NCBI GenBank assembly: GCA_017466065.1
Contig: JAFTUV010000011.1
Coordinates: forward strand, 1-45,638
Source: Bacteroidaceae bacterium
GTDB taxonomy: Bacteria > Bacteroidota > Bacteroidia > Bacteroidales > Bacteroidaceae
Length of the DNA: 45,638 nt
Reading direction: 5' to 3'
A program made the translations under genes and the position numbers. This document shows positions 27,277-34,257 of this stretch, piece after piece; the first letter of the stretch is position 1; each line of letters starts with the position of its first letter. A model generated the notes under the pieces. It worked only from the letters and a program-made list of their open reading frames with translations, was not told the DNA's origin and did not search any database.

Positions 27277-27290
27277 TTTCCTGGTACCTT
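27277..27290. other. Right junction core of the nested element
   Basis: TTTCCTGGTACCTT, identical over 14 nt to 24330-24343. It is followed by AG, so the -7 box here reads TACCTTAG. A TTGC lies 19 nt before that box, giving the serine recombinase only a weaker hybrid promoter. Confidence 0.7.
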
Positions 27291-27316
27291 AGCCTGTGAA
27301 CCAAAGAGATAGCAAT

Positions 27317-27949
27317 ATGAGTACAGCAGTTATTTACGCCAGAGTATCATCGACCAATGACAGACAAAACACCCAAAGACAGATAGAGGACTTGACACGC
27401 TTTGCCAACAGCAACAACTACAATATCATTGGCACATACGAAGAACACATAAGCGGAGCAACAAAGAACGAGAACAGAACAGTGCTAATGGAGTGCTTGG
27501 ATTTTTGTGTTAGTCAAAATGCTAATTTTTTGCTCCTTTCTGAACTTTCACGCTTAGGCCGCTCTACCCTACAAGTTTTGAAATCGCTTGAAATGTTGCA
27601 CGAGGCGGGTGTTAGTGTATATATTCAAAACCTCGGCATTTACACCCTGAACGCCACAGGAGAGGCGAACCCCGTTGCAAGCATTATGGTTACAGTCCTT
27701 GCTGAAATGGCAAACATAGAACGTTCTAACATCGTTTACAGACTCAATTCAGGCAGAGACAGTTATATTGCCAATGGTGGAAAGTTAGGGCGCAGGAAAG
27801 GTTCCTGTAAGTCCACAGAACGCAAAAAAGAGGAATACAAAGAGGTTATTTCATTCTTAAAGCGTGGTTACTCTGTACGCAACACAGCGAAACTAACAAG
27901 CGTTAGCGTTAGTACAGTACAAAGAGTAAAAAGAGAATTTAGTATTTAA
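27317..27949 (+). CDS. Serine recombinase (resolvase/invertase family)
   Basis: 210 residues from the ATG at 27317 (a GTG at 27296 is possible). The catalytic domain begins VIYARVSSTNDRQNTQRQ, with the nucleophile Ser in ARVSS. LLLSELSRLGRST carries the conserved Arg pair. A long helix and a C-terminal helix-turn-helix follow (GYSVRNTAKLTSVSVSTVQR). It looks intact. It sits directly right of the nested element, which separates it from its original -33 box. A second copy of its last 75 codons is at 29262-29486. Likely substrates are the 13-bp repeat modules around it, by inference. Confidence 0.92.
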   Translation: MSTAVIYARVSSTNDRQNTQRQIEDLTRFANSNNYNIIGTYEEHISGATKNENRTVLMECLDFCVSQNANFLLLSELSRLGRSTLQVLKSLEMLHEAGVSVYIQNLGIYTLNATGEANPVASIMVTVLAEMANIERSNIVYRLNSGRDSYIANGGKLGRRKGSCKSTERKKEEYKEVISFLKRGYSVRNTAKLTSVSVSTVQRVKREFSI

Positions 27950-27966
27950 TTTGAATTTAGTTTGTA

Positions 27967-28006
27967 AGTTATTGCTCCTGGCGAAGCCGGGAGCAATAAC
28001 TTTATT
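27967..28006 (+). terminator. Terminator of the serine recombinase
   Basis: A 12-bp stem AGTTATTGCTCC / GGAGCAATAACT with an inner GGC/GCC, followed by TTATT, 17 nt after the stop codon. Confidence 0.85.
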
Positions 28007-28039
28007 CAAAAATATATTCCTTATATAGCAATAAATTTC

Positions 28040-28047
28040 TACATTTG
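28040..28047 (+). promoter_or_regulatory. -7 box (TACATTTG) for the cargo lipoprotein
   Basis: TACATTTGC lies 27 nt before the ATG at 28074. It fits the consensus, so the cargo gene has its own promoter. Confidence 0.55.
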
Positions 28048-28073
28048 CAAATCCCAAATATAATCTTACTATT

Positions 28074-28871
28074 ATGAAGTCTTATTACTATTTAGTTTTA
28101 TTAGTGACTCTATCAATAATCTCATGTAAGAACAATAATACAGATTCACATGATTATTATGAAGAAGAGAGGAAGAAAATTGAGATTGCACACCAAGAAC
28201 GTTTAAAGCAATATGCAGATTCTACAGTATCACTATCTTTTAAAGGTATAAAGTTGGGAAGTCCATTCCAAAAAAATATAAAAGAATCCATAAAGAATAA
28301 AAGTATTTATAAAGTTAAATACAACAAGGACAAAACATCTGCTACATGTAAAGCTATCATAAATACTCCAAATAGAGAAAATGGTGTAGAAGTTGATGTT
28401 AAGATAGTTTCATACCAAGATACAATTACTAGTTTTATTATCATCTCTACAGTATATGATACATATAAAGAAATAGAAACACTATATAAAGACAAATACA
28501 AAGAAGAGTATGCGAGTATAGAAAATGATGAAGAGTATTGGGATGATAAGATTGAAAGGAGTTGTAATCGTTCTTTGGTTTGGAATTTTAAAAACCAGTC
28601 AATTAGGTTTACGGAATTTGACACAGAAAAGAGAGAGAATTACATAAAAAATGCAAAAATGCACTCTCCTGAAAATAGATATGGCGTTAAGTATACGAAA
28701 TATTTCAAAGCAATAACAATCATATATAATGACATATACCATTGTAAAAAAGCAGAAGAATACGAGAACACATTAAAAAAAATAGAAGAAGATAAAATTA
28801 GAAAAGCAGAAATAGAAGATTCTATAAAAACAATTAAAAGAAACGAAGAATTAAAAAAACAAGACATATAA
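28074..28871 (+). CDS. Cargo lipoprotein of island unit 1, function unknown
   Basis: 265 residues. The signal peptide ends in a lipobox (LSIISC, Cys18), followed by KNNNTDSHDYYEEE, a polar acidic start compatible with surface export. A globular middle (SVSLSFKGIKLGSPFQKNI and on) looks like a small alpha/beta fold. The last 50 residues are a highly charged coiled-coil (YENTLKKIEEDKIRKAEIED). Very AT-rich codons differ from the core genes, indicating transfer. It has its own promoter, and its stop codon lies 8 nt before right module R1. I do not recognise a family. Confidence 0.75.
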   Translation: MKSYYYLVLLVTLSIISCKNNNTDSHDYYEEERKKIEIAHQERLKQYADSTVSLSFKGIKLGSPFQKNIKESIKNKSIYKVKYNKDKTSATCKAIINTPNRENGVEVDVKIVSYQDTITSFIIISTVYDTYKEIETLYKDKYKEEYASIENDEEYWDDKIERSCNRSLVWNFKNQSIRFTEFDTEKRENYIKNAKMHSPENRYGVKYTKYFKAITIIYNDIYHCKKAEEYENTLKKIEEDKIRKAEIEDSIKTIKRNEELKKQDI

Positions 28872-28879
28872 CAATATTT

Positions 28880-29104
28880 TCGACACCAGTTCTTGACACC
28901 AGTTGCCGTTTCAAAAGGCAAAATTTTGTGTTAAAGTATTGATAATAAAGTTAAAATATTTAACCCAAATTTAACTGTTCTAGTCGAGTGGGAATGATTT
29001 TTGCCTTCAAAAAGGCAAAAATTATCGACAAGGCGAGTAGCAAAAGGTCGCACGAAGCGTGGATAAAGTTCACGCCGTGCGGGTTGCGAATAACGAGCCT
29101 TGTC
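28880..29104 (+). repeat. Right module R1 of island unit 1
   Basis: It begins with the 13-bp repeats TCGACACCAGTTC (28880) and TTGACACCAGTTG (28893). A small hairpin TTGCC/GGCAA follows, then a conserved AT-rich stretch (GTTAAAGTATTGATAAT and on) and the 78-nt folded element (29027-29104). It matches 30107-30295. R1 has an extra hairpin insert (ATTTTTGCCTT / AAGGCAAAAAT) at about 28996-29021. Confidence 0.85.
29027..29104. other. 78-nt structured element, copy 1 (four nested stems)
   Basis: The stems are GACAAGGC/GCCTTGTC, then GCAA/TTGC, CGCACG/CGTGCG, and GCGTG/CACGC around loop GATAAAGTT. Copy 2 at 30218-30295 has the same length and outer stem, while the inner stems differ by paired changes. 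The structure is therefore conserved, either as RNA or as a single-stranded/cruciform DNA site. Confidence 0.75.
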
Positions 29105-29134
29105 AATAAAGAACTCTAATAATAAACAACTTAC

Positions 29135-29175
29135 AAACTGCCTTAACCAATAAAACGGTTAGGGCAGTTTCTTTT
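29135..29175 (+). terminator. Hairpin between R1 and L2
   Basis: AAACTGCC / GGCAGTTT with inner ACC/GGT, followed by CTTTT. It lies between the two island units and resembles the guaA terminator position relative to L1. Confidence 0.6.
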
Positions 29176-29177
29176 AC

Positions 29178-29265
29178 ATACACCCTCCAGCACATTCTGG
29201 AGGGCATTTTAGCATTATAACTAACGAATGTGAATTGACACCAGTTTATGACACCAGTAGCAGTA
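29178..29265 (+). repeat. Left module L2 of island unit 2
   Basis: Second copy of the left module: hairpin CCCTCCAG/CTGGAGGG, then TTGACACCAGTTT (29235) and ATGACACCAGTAG (29248). Its right edge is joined directly to codon Ser-Asn of the truncated recombinase, whereas L1 continues into the recombinase promoter. Confidence 0.88.
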
Positions 29266-29486
29266 ACATTGTTTACAGACTTAATTCGGGCAGAGATAGT
29301 TATATTGCCAACGGTGGCAAATTGGGCAGGAAACCAGGTTCTGTAAAGACTTCAGAACAAAAGCGAAAAGAATACAAGGAAGTGATTTCACTTCTTCGTA
29401 AAGGATATTCAGTGCGTAATGTTGACAAGTTGGGTGGTGTTAGTACCAGCACCGTTCAGAGAGTTAAGAAAGAGTTTGCTCTTTAA
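29235..29486 (+). pseudogene. Truncated serine recombinase (C-terminal DNA-binding part only)
   Basis: The frame reads from a TTG inside the 13-bp repeat through 9 repeat-encoded residues into SNIVYRLNSGRDSYIANGG, matching the last 75 residues of the intact recombinase with scattered changes (GRKPGSVK versus GRRKGSCK). The catalytic domain is absent. The helix-turn-helix (GYSVRNVDKLGGVSTSTVQ) is intact and the frame is open to the stop, so an 83-residue DNA-binding peptide could still be made. It probably arose by deletion between the left module and the gene. Confidence 0.8.
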
Positions 29487-29491
29487 TACAA

Positions 29492-30004
29492 TTACTTGTA
29501 ATTATTTGTTTTAATCATTTTTTCCCATATCTGTTTTACATTATCTTCTCCGTCAAAATAAGGATATTGTTCATTTCTACGAAACGTTTCACCATTTGGA
29601 ACGATTAAAATCTTATCGGAATCAGGATATTCGCAAACATCATATCCAATATAAGTACGTATGTCAAGAAACATACAAGGCTCCTTTTTATGGTTATATA
29701 ATTGATGTGCTCCAGCTTCTCCTGATTCAAAGAAAATCATATCTCCTTCTTGTACTTCTTCCAATCCTTTTGGTGTACGCAACATAGCAGAACCTTTCAT
29801 TATCACAAACAATTCTTCTGCATACCGATGAAAATGATAGGCAGCATTACACTCATTTGTATCAAGCTGACGCATATCAAAATTGAGGTATTTAGGATTA
29901 ATGCCTTTCTTTACCCTCGTCATATCTGTTAATAAGCGAAAACCATCTATTTTATTGGGGTTAGGTTGGAAATCTCTTTCTTCCTTTTTTATAATTGTTG
30001 CCAT
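29492..30004 (-). CDS. Cupin domain protein, cargo of island unit 2
   Basis: 170 residues with one cupin barrel. The metal-site motifs are HFHRYAEELFVIMKGSA (two His and a Glu) and GEAGAHQLYNHKKEP (final His). The flanks are polar. There is no second domain, so it could be a small-molecule isomerase, oxygenase or sensor, and the substrate is not identifiable. It is oriented opposite to the recombinase remnant, ending 5 nt from it, with its own TACCTTTG promoter. AT-rich composition and position between L2 and R2 mark it as cargo. Confidence 0.85.
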   Translation of the reverse strand: MATIIKKEERDFQPNPNKIDGFRLLTDMTRVKKGINPKYLNFDMRQLDTNECNAAYHFHRYAEELFVIMKGSAMLRTPKGLEEVQEGDMIFFESGEAGAHQLYNHKKEPCMFLDIRTYIGYDVCEYPDSDKILIVPNGETFRRNEQYPYFDGEDNVKQIWEKMIKTNNYK

Positions 30005-30029
30005 ATCCTAATGATTTTATTTATGGGTT

Positions 30030-30037
30030 CAAAGGTA
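30030..30037 (-). promoter_or_regulatory. -7 box (TACCTTTG) for the cupin gene
   Basis: Minus-strand TACCTTTG, 25 nt before the start codon at 30004. Confidence 0.6.
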
Positions 30038-30106
30038 CTTTAATTATTCCATAATCTGAATGTATGAAGAGTTTTATTTCATAGTACTGCTTTAAGAACG
30101 ATAAGT

Positions 30107-30295
30107 TTGACACCAGTTCTTGACACCAGTTGCCGTTCCAAGAGGCAAAAACCAACGTTAAAGTATTGATAATTAAGTTAAAATATTTAGCAATAAATTA
30201 ACAGTTTTACTCCTTCCGACAAGGCGAGCAGCCATAGGTCACGCGTAGTGTAGACGAAGGTAACACCGCGTGGGTGGCGAACAGCGAGCCTTGTC
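30107..30295 (+). repeat. Right module R2 of island unit 2
   Basis: It starts TTGACACCAGTTC (30107) and TTGACACCAGTTG (30120), then the TTGCC/GGCAA hairpin, the conserved AT-rich stretch and the 78-nt folded element (30218-30295). It matches R1 except for the R1 hairpin insert. It marks the right border of the island. Confidence 0.85.
30218..30295. other. 78-nt structured element, copy 2
   Basis: The stems are GACAAGGC/GCCTTGTC, GCCA/TGGC, CACGCG/CGCGTG, and GTGT/ACAC around loop AGACGAAGGTA. Compared with copy 1, at least four base pairs change on both sides while pairing is kept. Confidence 0.75.
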
Positions 30296-30335
30296 AATGG
30301 GATACCACCAAAGGGGGCAACTATTTTACAATATT

Positions 30336-30456
30336 GCGCTCATTGCGCGAGAAAATAAATTTTCTCACATTCGCTTGCACAACTATTGCTTTTAGCGAAG
30401 TTTTGCTGCGCTCATTGCGCGAGAAAATAAATTTTCTCACATTCGCTTGCACAACT
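30336..30456. repeat. Tandem 49-bp duplication
   Basis: The 49 bp starting GCGCTCATTGCGCGAG occurs at 30336-30384 and 30408-30456 without a mismatch, a 72-nt period. Each copy contains a GAGAAAAT/ATTTTCTC inverted repeat. The right copy ends just before the promoter of the next gene. Confidence 0.9.
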
Positions 30457-30472
30457 TTCTCTCATTTGTTGC

Positions 30473-30480
30473 TATCTTTG
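30473..30480 (+). promoter_or_regulatory. -7 box (TATCTTTG) for the 127-residue gene
   Basis: TATCTTTGC with TTGC 22 nt upstream inside the 49-bp repeat, 20 nt before the ATG at 30500. Confidence 0.55.
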
Positions 30481-30499
30481 CAGGAAACACGCAAGCTAA

Positions 30500-30883
30500 A
30501 TGAAAACACACGCGATATACATACTCATTGCACTTGCAACCCTCTTCGGCACAAGCACCGCACAGGGAGCAAGCAACTGTGTCCACAAAGTGGCACAGCA
30601 GCAGAAATATCGCGAGTGTTACAACGAGAATGCAATAGAGAGGCTGGCCAAAATACTTGACACAAGCAGCCTTGCTCTGCCCCACAACATCGCAGTAACG
30701 GGCAGTAAGCAGCATAATCACAACAACGGAAAGACCGGCAACGGCAACTGGCGATACACTGCAAGCTGCGAATGTGCCGGGACGCATCAACAACATAACC
30801 GACAAAATGCCATCAGCATTGCCACAGGCGCGAAGAGAGGCAAGGACTACTACATCTACGCCCTGCGGCAAATTCTTATTTAG
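30500..30883 (+). CDS. Small exported protein, function unknown
   Basis: 127 residues with a signal peptide (MKTHAIYILIALATLFGTST, then AQGAS). The mature part is polar with a His/Asn/Gly-rich segment (SKQHNHNNGKTGNGNW), two Cys pairs and a compact end DYYIYALRQILI. A consensus promoter is 20 nt upstream, which supports expression. I recognise no family. The low-complexity middle and a long antisense frame make coding status less certain than for its neighbours. Confidence 0.5.
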   Translation: MKTHAIYILIALATLFGTSTAQGASNCVHKVAQQQKYRECYNENAIERLAKILDTSSLALPHNIAVTGSKQHNHNNGKTGNGNWRYTASCECAGTHQQHNRQNAISIATGAKRGKDYYIYALRQILI

Positions 30884-31035
30884 CGAGTTCCTATATAACA
30901 CACGACAACATCGCGGCGCACAAACGGCAAAAAGATAAACGATGCCTATTGTGCCGATAAATCGTGTAGAAGAGATAGGCGGGAGTGCACAAAGGGCACC
31001 CGCCCGCGAATTGTTATATATAAACTCCAAAAAAA

Positions 31036-31518
31036 ATGAATAAAGAACCAAACAAAACTTTTTTGAAAGAACACAATATATCCACACGAAGGAATTTCCC
31101 TTACACCTCGCTCGCGTGCATCGCAGCAGGTGCAATACTATTCACCACGCAACTGTTGCTATCGGGTAACGAAGAGAATAAAATGCCTCTGTTGCTGATT
31201 GCCATTCTTCTTGTGATGATAGGTATCGTGAAAATATTTTGCAGCGGGCAAAAGTATGTGTACGACAAGAGCAACGAAACGATGAACGAAGAGATACTAT
31301 ACTTCGAGTACACACAGAAAGAGGTAGTGGAAAACAGATTGCAGAATGGCGAATTTGCACTCTTGCGCAACGCAGCAAGCAATAATCTAAGCCTCTCGCT
31401 GATGGTAGAGCTCTACGCTACAAAAAGCGGCAATGCTGCAATGTACAGGATATACCGATACATCCCATACGAGTTTGAACCGCTGGGAGAAATGCAGTTC
31501 TACCAAAAAGAAAAATAA
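31036..31518 (+). CDS. Predicted two-helix membrane protein, function unknown
   Basis: 160 residues. A polar N-terminus (about 25 residues) is followed by two membrane segments (SLACIAAGAILFTTQLLL and MPLLLIAILLVMIGIVKIF). A soluble C-terminal domain begins KYVYDKSNETMNEEILYFEY, with a second half YRIYRYIPYEFEPLGEMQ. The pattern suggests a cytoplasmic sensor or assembly module, but no family is recognised. It lies 152 nt after the small exported protein on the same strand. Confidence 0.6.
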   Translation: MNKEPNKTFLKEHNISTRRNFPYTSLACIAAGAILFTTQLLLSGNEENKMPLLLIAILLVMIGIVKIFCSGQKYVYDKSNETMNEEILYFEYTQKEVVENRLQNGEFALLRNAASNNLSLSLMVELYATKSGNAAMYRIYRYIPYEFEPLGEMQFYQKEK

Positions 31519-31552
31519 AAACTTTTTTATTAATAACCGTACATTATCCCCG

Positions 31553-31588
31553 GGAGCTGTGTCAAAATGCAATTTTTGACACAGCTCC
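31553..31588. terminator. Strong hairpin after the membrane protein gene
   Basis: A 15-bp stem (GGAGCTGTGTCAAAA / TTTTGACACAGCTCC) with a 6-nt loop, 34 nt after the stop codon. No T-run follows, so it may be a terminator with an internal U-tract or a remnant repeat end. Confidence 0.6.
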
Positions 31589-31715
31589 GTTAGGTTTGTA
31601 AGAGTTCAAAATACAAGGCTTGAGATTTAAGGCAAAAGAAGTGTACATTGATACTCGGCTGAGCCTTAATATCAATAACAACGAAGCAGTTTGTTAATTA
31701 TGGCACACAGCCCTC

Positions 31716-32174
31716 CTATTTTTCACCGGACGACTTATACCTAAAAATCTTATATCCACTATTCATATATCCCTGAGCTGCATAAAAACCTTTTTGCTTA
31801 AAATCGGAAACCCACTGTCTGCCATTCCACATTTGTATGTGCCCCCAAATGTGACCTTTTACAGCAGGGAAAACCACAATATCTCCAAGTTCCGGAATGT
31901 AAGAACTATTGCCGATTTCTACAAAACCAAATTGTGGCAATAACCAAGAATAGCCAAATGCCGGTAGTATATATATCGGGCATCCCCCTGTCTGCATTGC
32001 ACGCATAACATACCAAGCACAACAATTCCTTGACCGTGGTTCTGCATTTTCTGTTACATATCTCACGGCAACATCTGCATCATAATCAAGAAACCTCCCT
32101 ACAATTGGAGCTAATACAGGGACTGTTATAACAAGCAAGAGAATTGCCATACAGTATCTTTTCAGGATTTTCAT
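31716..32174 (-). CDS. CHAP/NlpC-P60-like amidase, probable cell-wall-acting effector
   Basis: 152 residues with an N-terminal hydrophobic anchor (YCMAILLLVITVPVLAPIVG). The papain-like fold has a Cys in SRNCCAWYVMRAMQTGG, a GDIVVFPAVKG strand, and a His in WGHIQMWNGRQWVSDFKQKG. The last motif is common in CHAP-type amidases tied to antagonistic secretion systems and phages. Either cysteine of CC may be the nucleophile. Its ATG abuts the stop codon of the split gene upstream, so they form one transcript. No immunity gene is evident. Confidence 0.65.
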   Translation of the reverse strand: MKILKRYCMAILLLVITVPVLAPIVGRFLDYDADVAVRYVTENAEPRSRNCCAWYVMRAMQTGGCPIYILPAFGYSWLLPQFGFVEIGNSSYIPELGDIVVFPAVKGHIWGHIQMWNGRQWVSDFKQKGFYAAQGYMNSGYKIFRYKSSGEK

Positions 32175-32635
32175 TTATTCATCTATATAAAAAGTGTTAT
32201 CACCTCTACTTCTAATCTCGGCATTATAATTATGGCTCGTGTAAGGAATAATTGTCATTATATTACTTAACGCGCTATACCCATCGTTATTGTTAAAAAT
32301 TTCATAAATACCATTAAAAAAACCACCCTGCTTATAGTTCGGATCTTGAAATTTTGTCGCGACATCACTTGCCAAAGTTGCACAAGTATTTGTTTCACTA
32401 TATTTTTTACGAGTATAATCATTTGCCATCTCCAAAATATATTTTTCAGCAGATTTTATATCAATATGAGACAATACGGTAACCTCTAAATCACCAGCAT
32501 CGGCAGAAGGCAATTTATTTTTTATTCGTTTTATATACCCTTCTGCACTCTCTTCAATTAATTTATTAGGGATTATTGTTCTTCTAAAATTACCATAATC
32601 TTCGATATAAACGCCTATTACACCTGTATTATTTA
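32175..32635 (-). pseudogene. Split peptidase-like gene, 3' part
   Basis: The frame continues the protein begun at 32932: NTGVIGVYIEDYGNFRRTI just after the frameshift, later AEKYILEMANDYTRKKY and ETNTCATLASDV with a likely catalytic Cys. With the GHSAIILID segment of the upstream part, the order His-then-Cys suggests a permuted papain-like (NlpC/P60-type) fold. The isolated ATG at 32513 would give only 112 residues. Toxin or peptidase activity is inference. Confidence 0.6.
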
Positions 32636-32932
32636 TTTTTTATTATTATACCTTCCATATTCATAATATTTTGTATTACCGAATTTATCAATCAAAATAA
32701 TGGCACTATGTCCAACAGGTAATTTTATTTCCGACAAATAACTTTTGTCCCAAATATCACCAACGACTCCACTAAAAGTATTCTTACTATGATTTTCATA
32801 ATTTGGATAATGCAAATATAATATTGTTCCTGAATAATCCTTATCATTCTGAGCATTATCAACTATTTGTGGGGGAATATTTCCATTGTTTAAATTTGCG
32901 TTATTTAAAATCATATCTTTTTTTGATGACAA
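32633..32932 (-). pseudogene. Split peptidase-like gene, 5' part (frameshift in T6 run)
   Basis: 99 residues, no signal peptide, ending LPVGHSAIILIDKFGNTKYY EYGRYNNKK. The matching downstream sequence is in the -1 frame. One extra A on the coding strand in the run at 32636-32641 would restore a protein of about 250 residues. This may be a real inactivation, slippage-based expression, or a base-calling error. The start region (IPPQIVDNAQNDKDYSG) resembles a domain cut from a larger effector. Confidence 0.6.
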
Positions 32933-33078
32933 AATTAAACTTCAATAAAATTTTCAGGTTGTTATATCACTTATTTAAATTATGTAGAATACAATAAATT
33001 GCAGATTATACCATATTAGATATTGCATCTGATAGTTAGAAGAAACAGAGAATTACTCATAATAGCACCATAAGGCTA

Positions 33079-33110
33079 TTTGTTTCATTCCCCTATTTTC
33101 AGTAATTTTG
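33079..33110 (+). promoter_or_regulatory. Promoter of lrgAB (TTTG-N20-TAATTTTG)
   Basis: TTTG at 33079-33082 and TAATTTTG at 33103-33110 with exact 20-nt spacing, 26 nt before the lrgA ATG at 33137. Confidence 0.75.
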
Positions 33111-33136
33111 TCGGCGAAAAAAACAGTTCAACACAA

Positions 33137-33499
33137 ATGAAATACATTATACAATTTGAGATAATACTCGCAATTTCGCTTGTGGGCGAAGTGCTCAACA
33201 GAATTATCCCGTTGCCTATCCCCGCCAGCATTTATGGAATGATTATCCTGTTCGCGGCATTGTGCGCGGGGATTATAAAATTATCGATGGTGAGGGAGGC
33301 CGGCAAATGCCTCATCTTTTTAATGCCATTGATGTTCGTCTCGCCGGCGGTGGGGCTTATCGAGAATTGGGGTGTGATGAAAGAATTTCTACTTGCGATT
33401 GTGGTAATATCGCTTGTGAGCACAGTAGCTGTGATGGCTGCCACCGGGCACATAACACAATTTATTATTAAAAAGAAGGAGAGGGAGGGCAAGCTATGA
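33137..33499 (+). CDS. lrgA: CidA/LrgA family membrane protein
   Basis: 120 residues, four hydrophobic segments. The family signature is present (NRIIPLPIPASIYGMIILF and MPLMFVSPAVGLIENW). In characterised systems it forms a holin-like partner for LrgB, affecting autolysis or export of small metabolites. Start: the ATG at 33137, because the -7 box lies within the longer frame that opens at 33080. Its stop overlaps the lrgB start (ATGA), so the pair is translationally coupled. Confidence 0.92.
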   Translation: MKYIIQFEIILAISLVGEVLNRIIPLPIPASIYGMIILFAALCAGIIKLSMVREAGKCLIFLMPLMFVSPAVGLIENWGVMKEFLLAIVVISLVSTVAVMAATGHITQFIIKKKEREGKL

Positions 33500-34188
33500 A
33501 AGAACTGTTAAGCGGCTCGCTTTTCTTTGGAGCCACATTGAGCATAGGAATGTATGCCATTGGGTTGTGGGTAAAAAAGAGGCGTTCATTTTTCCTGTTT
33601 AACCCTGTGCTCATTGCCATCGTGGGCACTATCGCCACACTGCTTATATTGGATATTGATTACAGTTCCTACAACAACGGTGCAAAATATATCACCTATC
33701 TGCTCACGCCGGCCACGGTGGCTCTTGCCATTCCGCTATATGAACAGGTGAGCCTGCTGCGCAAGAATTTAACGGCAATAATGGTGGGAATAACATCGGG
33801 AGTACTTGCGAGTTTCTTCTCGATATTTGCACTTGCACTGCTTTTTGCGCTCAACCACACGCAGTATGTCACGCTGTTGCCAAAATCTATCACCACAGCC
33901 ATTGGAATAGGACTTTCACAGGAACTTGGCGGATATGTGGCAATAACTGTTTCGGCAATAATATTGACCGGCCTGTTCGGGAACATTGCAGGGGAACATA
34001 TTTGCCGTTTGCTCAGCATTAAACACCCTGTGGCAAAGGGATTGTCCATTGGCACCGCCACACACGTAATGGGCACCGCAAAGGCTATGGAGATGGGCGA
34101 GATTGAGGGAGCTATGAGCAGCCTGTCGGTAGCAGTGGCCGGATGCATTACTGTGGGAGTTGCCGTAATCTTTGAGCACCTTATATAG
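33496..34188 (+). CDS. lrgB: LrgB family membrane protein
   Basis: 230 residues with about seven membrane segments. Signatures: LLPKSITTAIGIGLSQELGG, GLFGNIAGEHICRLL and KGLSIGTATHVMGTAKAMEM. It works with LrgA in the inner membrane, and plant and bacterial relatives have been linked to glycolate or pyruvate transport. It overlaps lrgA by 4 nt. Confidence 0.94.
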   Translation: MKELLSGSLFFGATLSIGMYAIGLWVKKRRSFFLFNPVLIAIVGTIATLLILDIDYSSYNNGAKYITYLLTPATVALAIPLYEQVSLLRKNLTAIMVGITSGVLASFFSIFALALLFALNHTQYVTLLPKSITTAIGIGLSQELGGYVAITVSAIILTGLFGNIAGEHICRLLSIKHPVAKGLSIGTATHVMGTAKAMEMGEIEGAMSSLSVAVAGCITVGVAVIFEHLI

Positions 34189-34257
34189 AAAAGCTGTTCC
34201 GGGATTGCATAAACCGAAGATTATTCGTAATTTAGCCGAAAATTAACATACAGCACT

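Larger units (their letters stand above)
24330..27290 (+). mobile_element. Nested 2.95-kb integrative element (int, NUMOD3-like, rep)
   Basis: Bounded by the direct repeat TTTCCTGGTACCTT at 24330-24343 and 27277-27290, which I read as the attL/attR core. The integrase starts 98 nt inside the left core. Four GTATTCAAA-type repeats lie 45-115 nt inside the right core. It encodes a tyrosine recombinase, a 66-residue basic protein and a replication initiator. There is no relaxase or structural gene, so it looks like a minimal integrating plasmid or satellite. Confidence 0.7.
24219..30295. mobile_element. Composite accessory island: two tandem recombinase-cargo units
   Basis: The order is L1, (nested int-rep element), serine recombinase, lipoprotein, R1, L2, truncated recombinase, cupin, R2. 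L modules match each other and R modules match each other, and all four carry the same 13-bp TTGACACCAG-type repeats in one orientation. The region is more AT-rich than flanking genes. It begins just after the guaA terminator. Movement of the unit is inference. Borders are set by the outermost L and R copies. Confidence 0.6.

Noticed and set aside
29027..29104. Integron attC site
   Set aside because: The outer boxes (ACAAGGC / GCCTTGT) do not match the RYYYAAC/GTTRRRY core in either orientation, and no integron integrase is present; only the structural analogy is kept.
30336..30456. CRISPR-like array
   Set aside because: Only two repeats with a 23-nt gap and no cas genes; it is a simple duplication.
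30437..31135. 232-codon minus-strand frame opposite the 127-residue gene
   Set aside because: Cys-rich composition without domain; the plus-strand gene has a signal peptide and consensus promoter.
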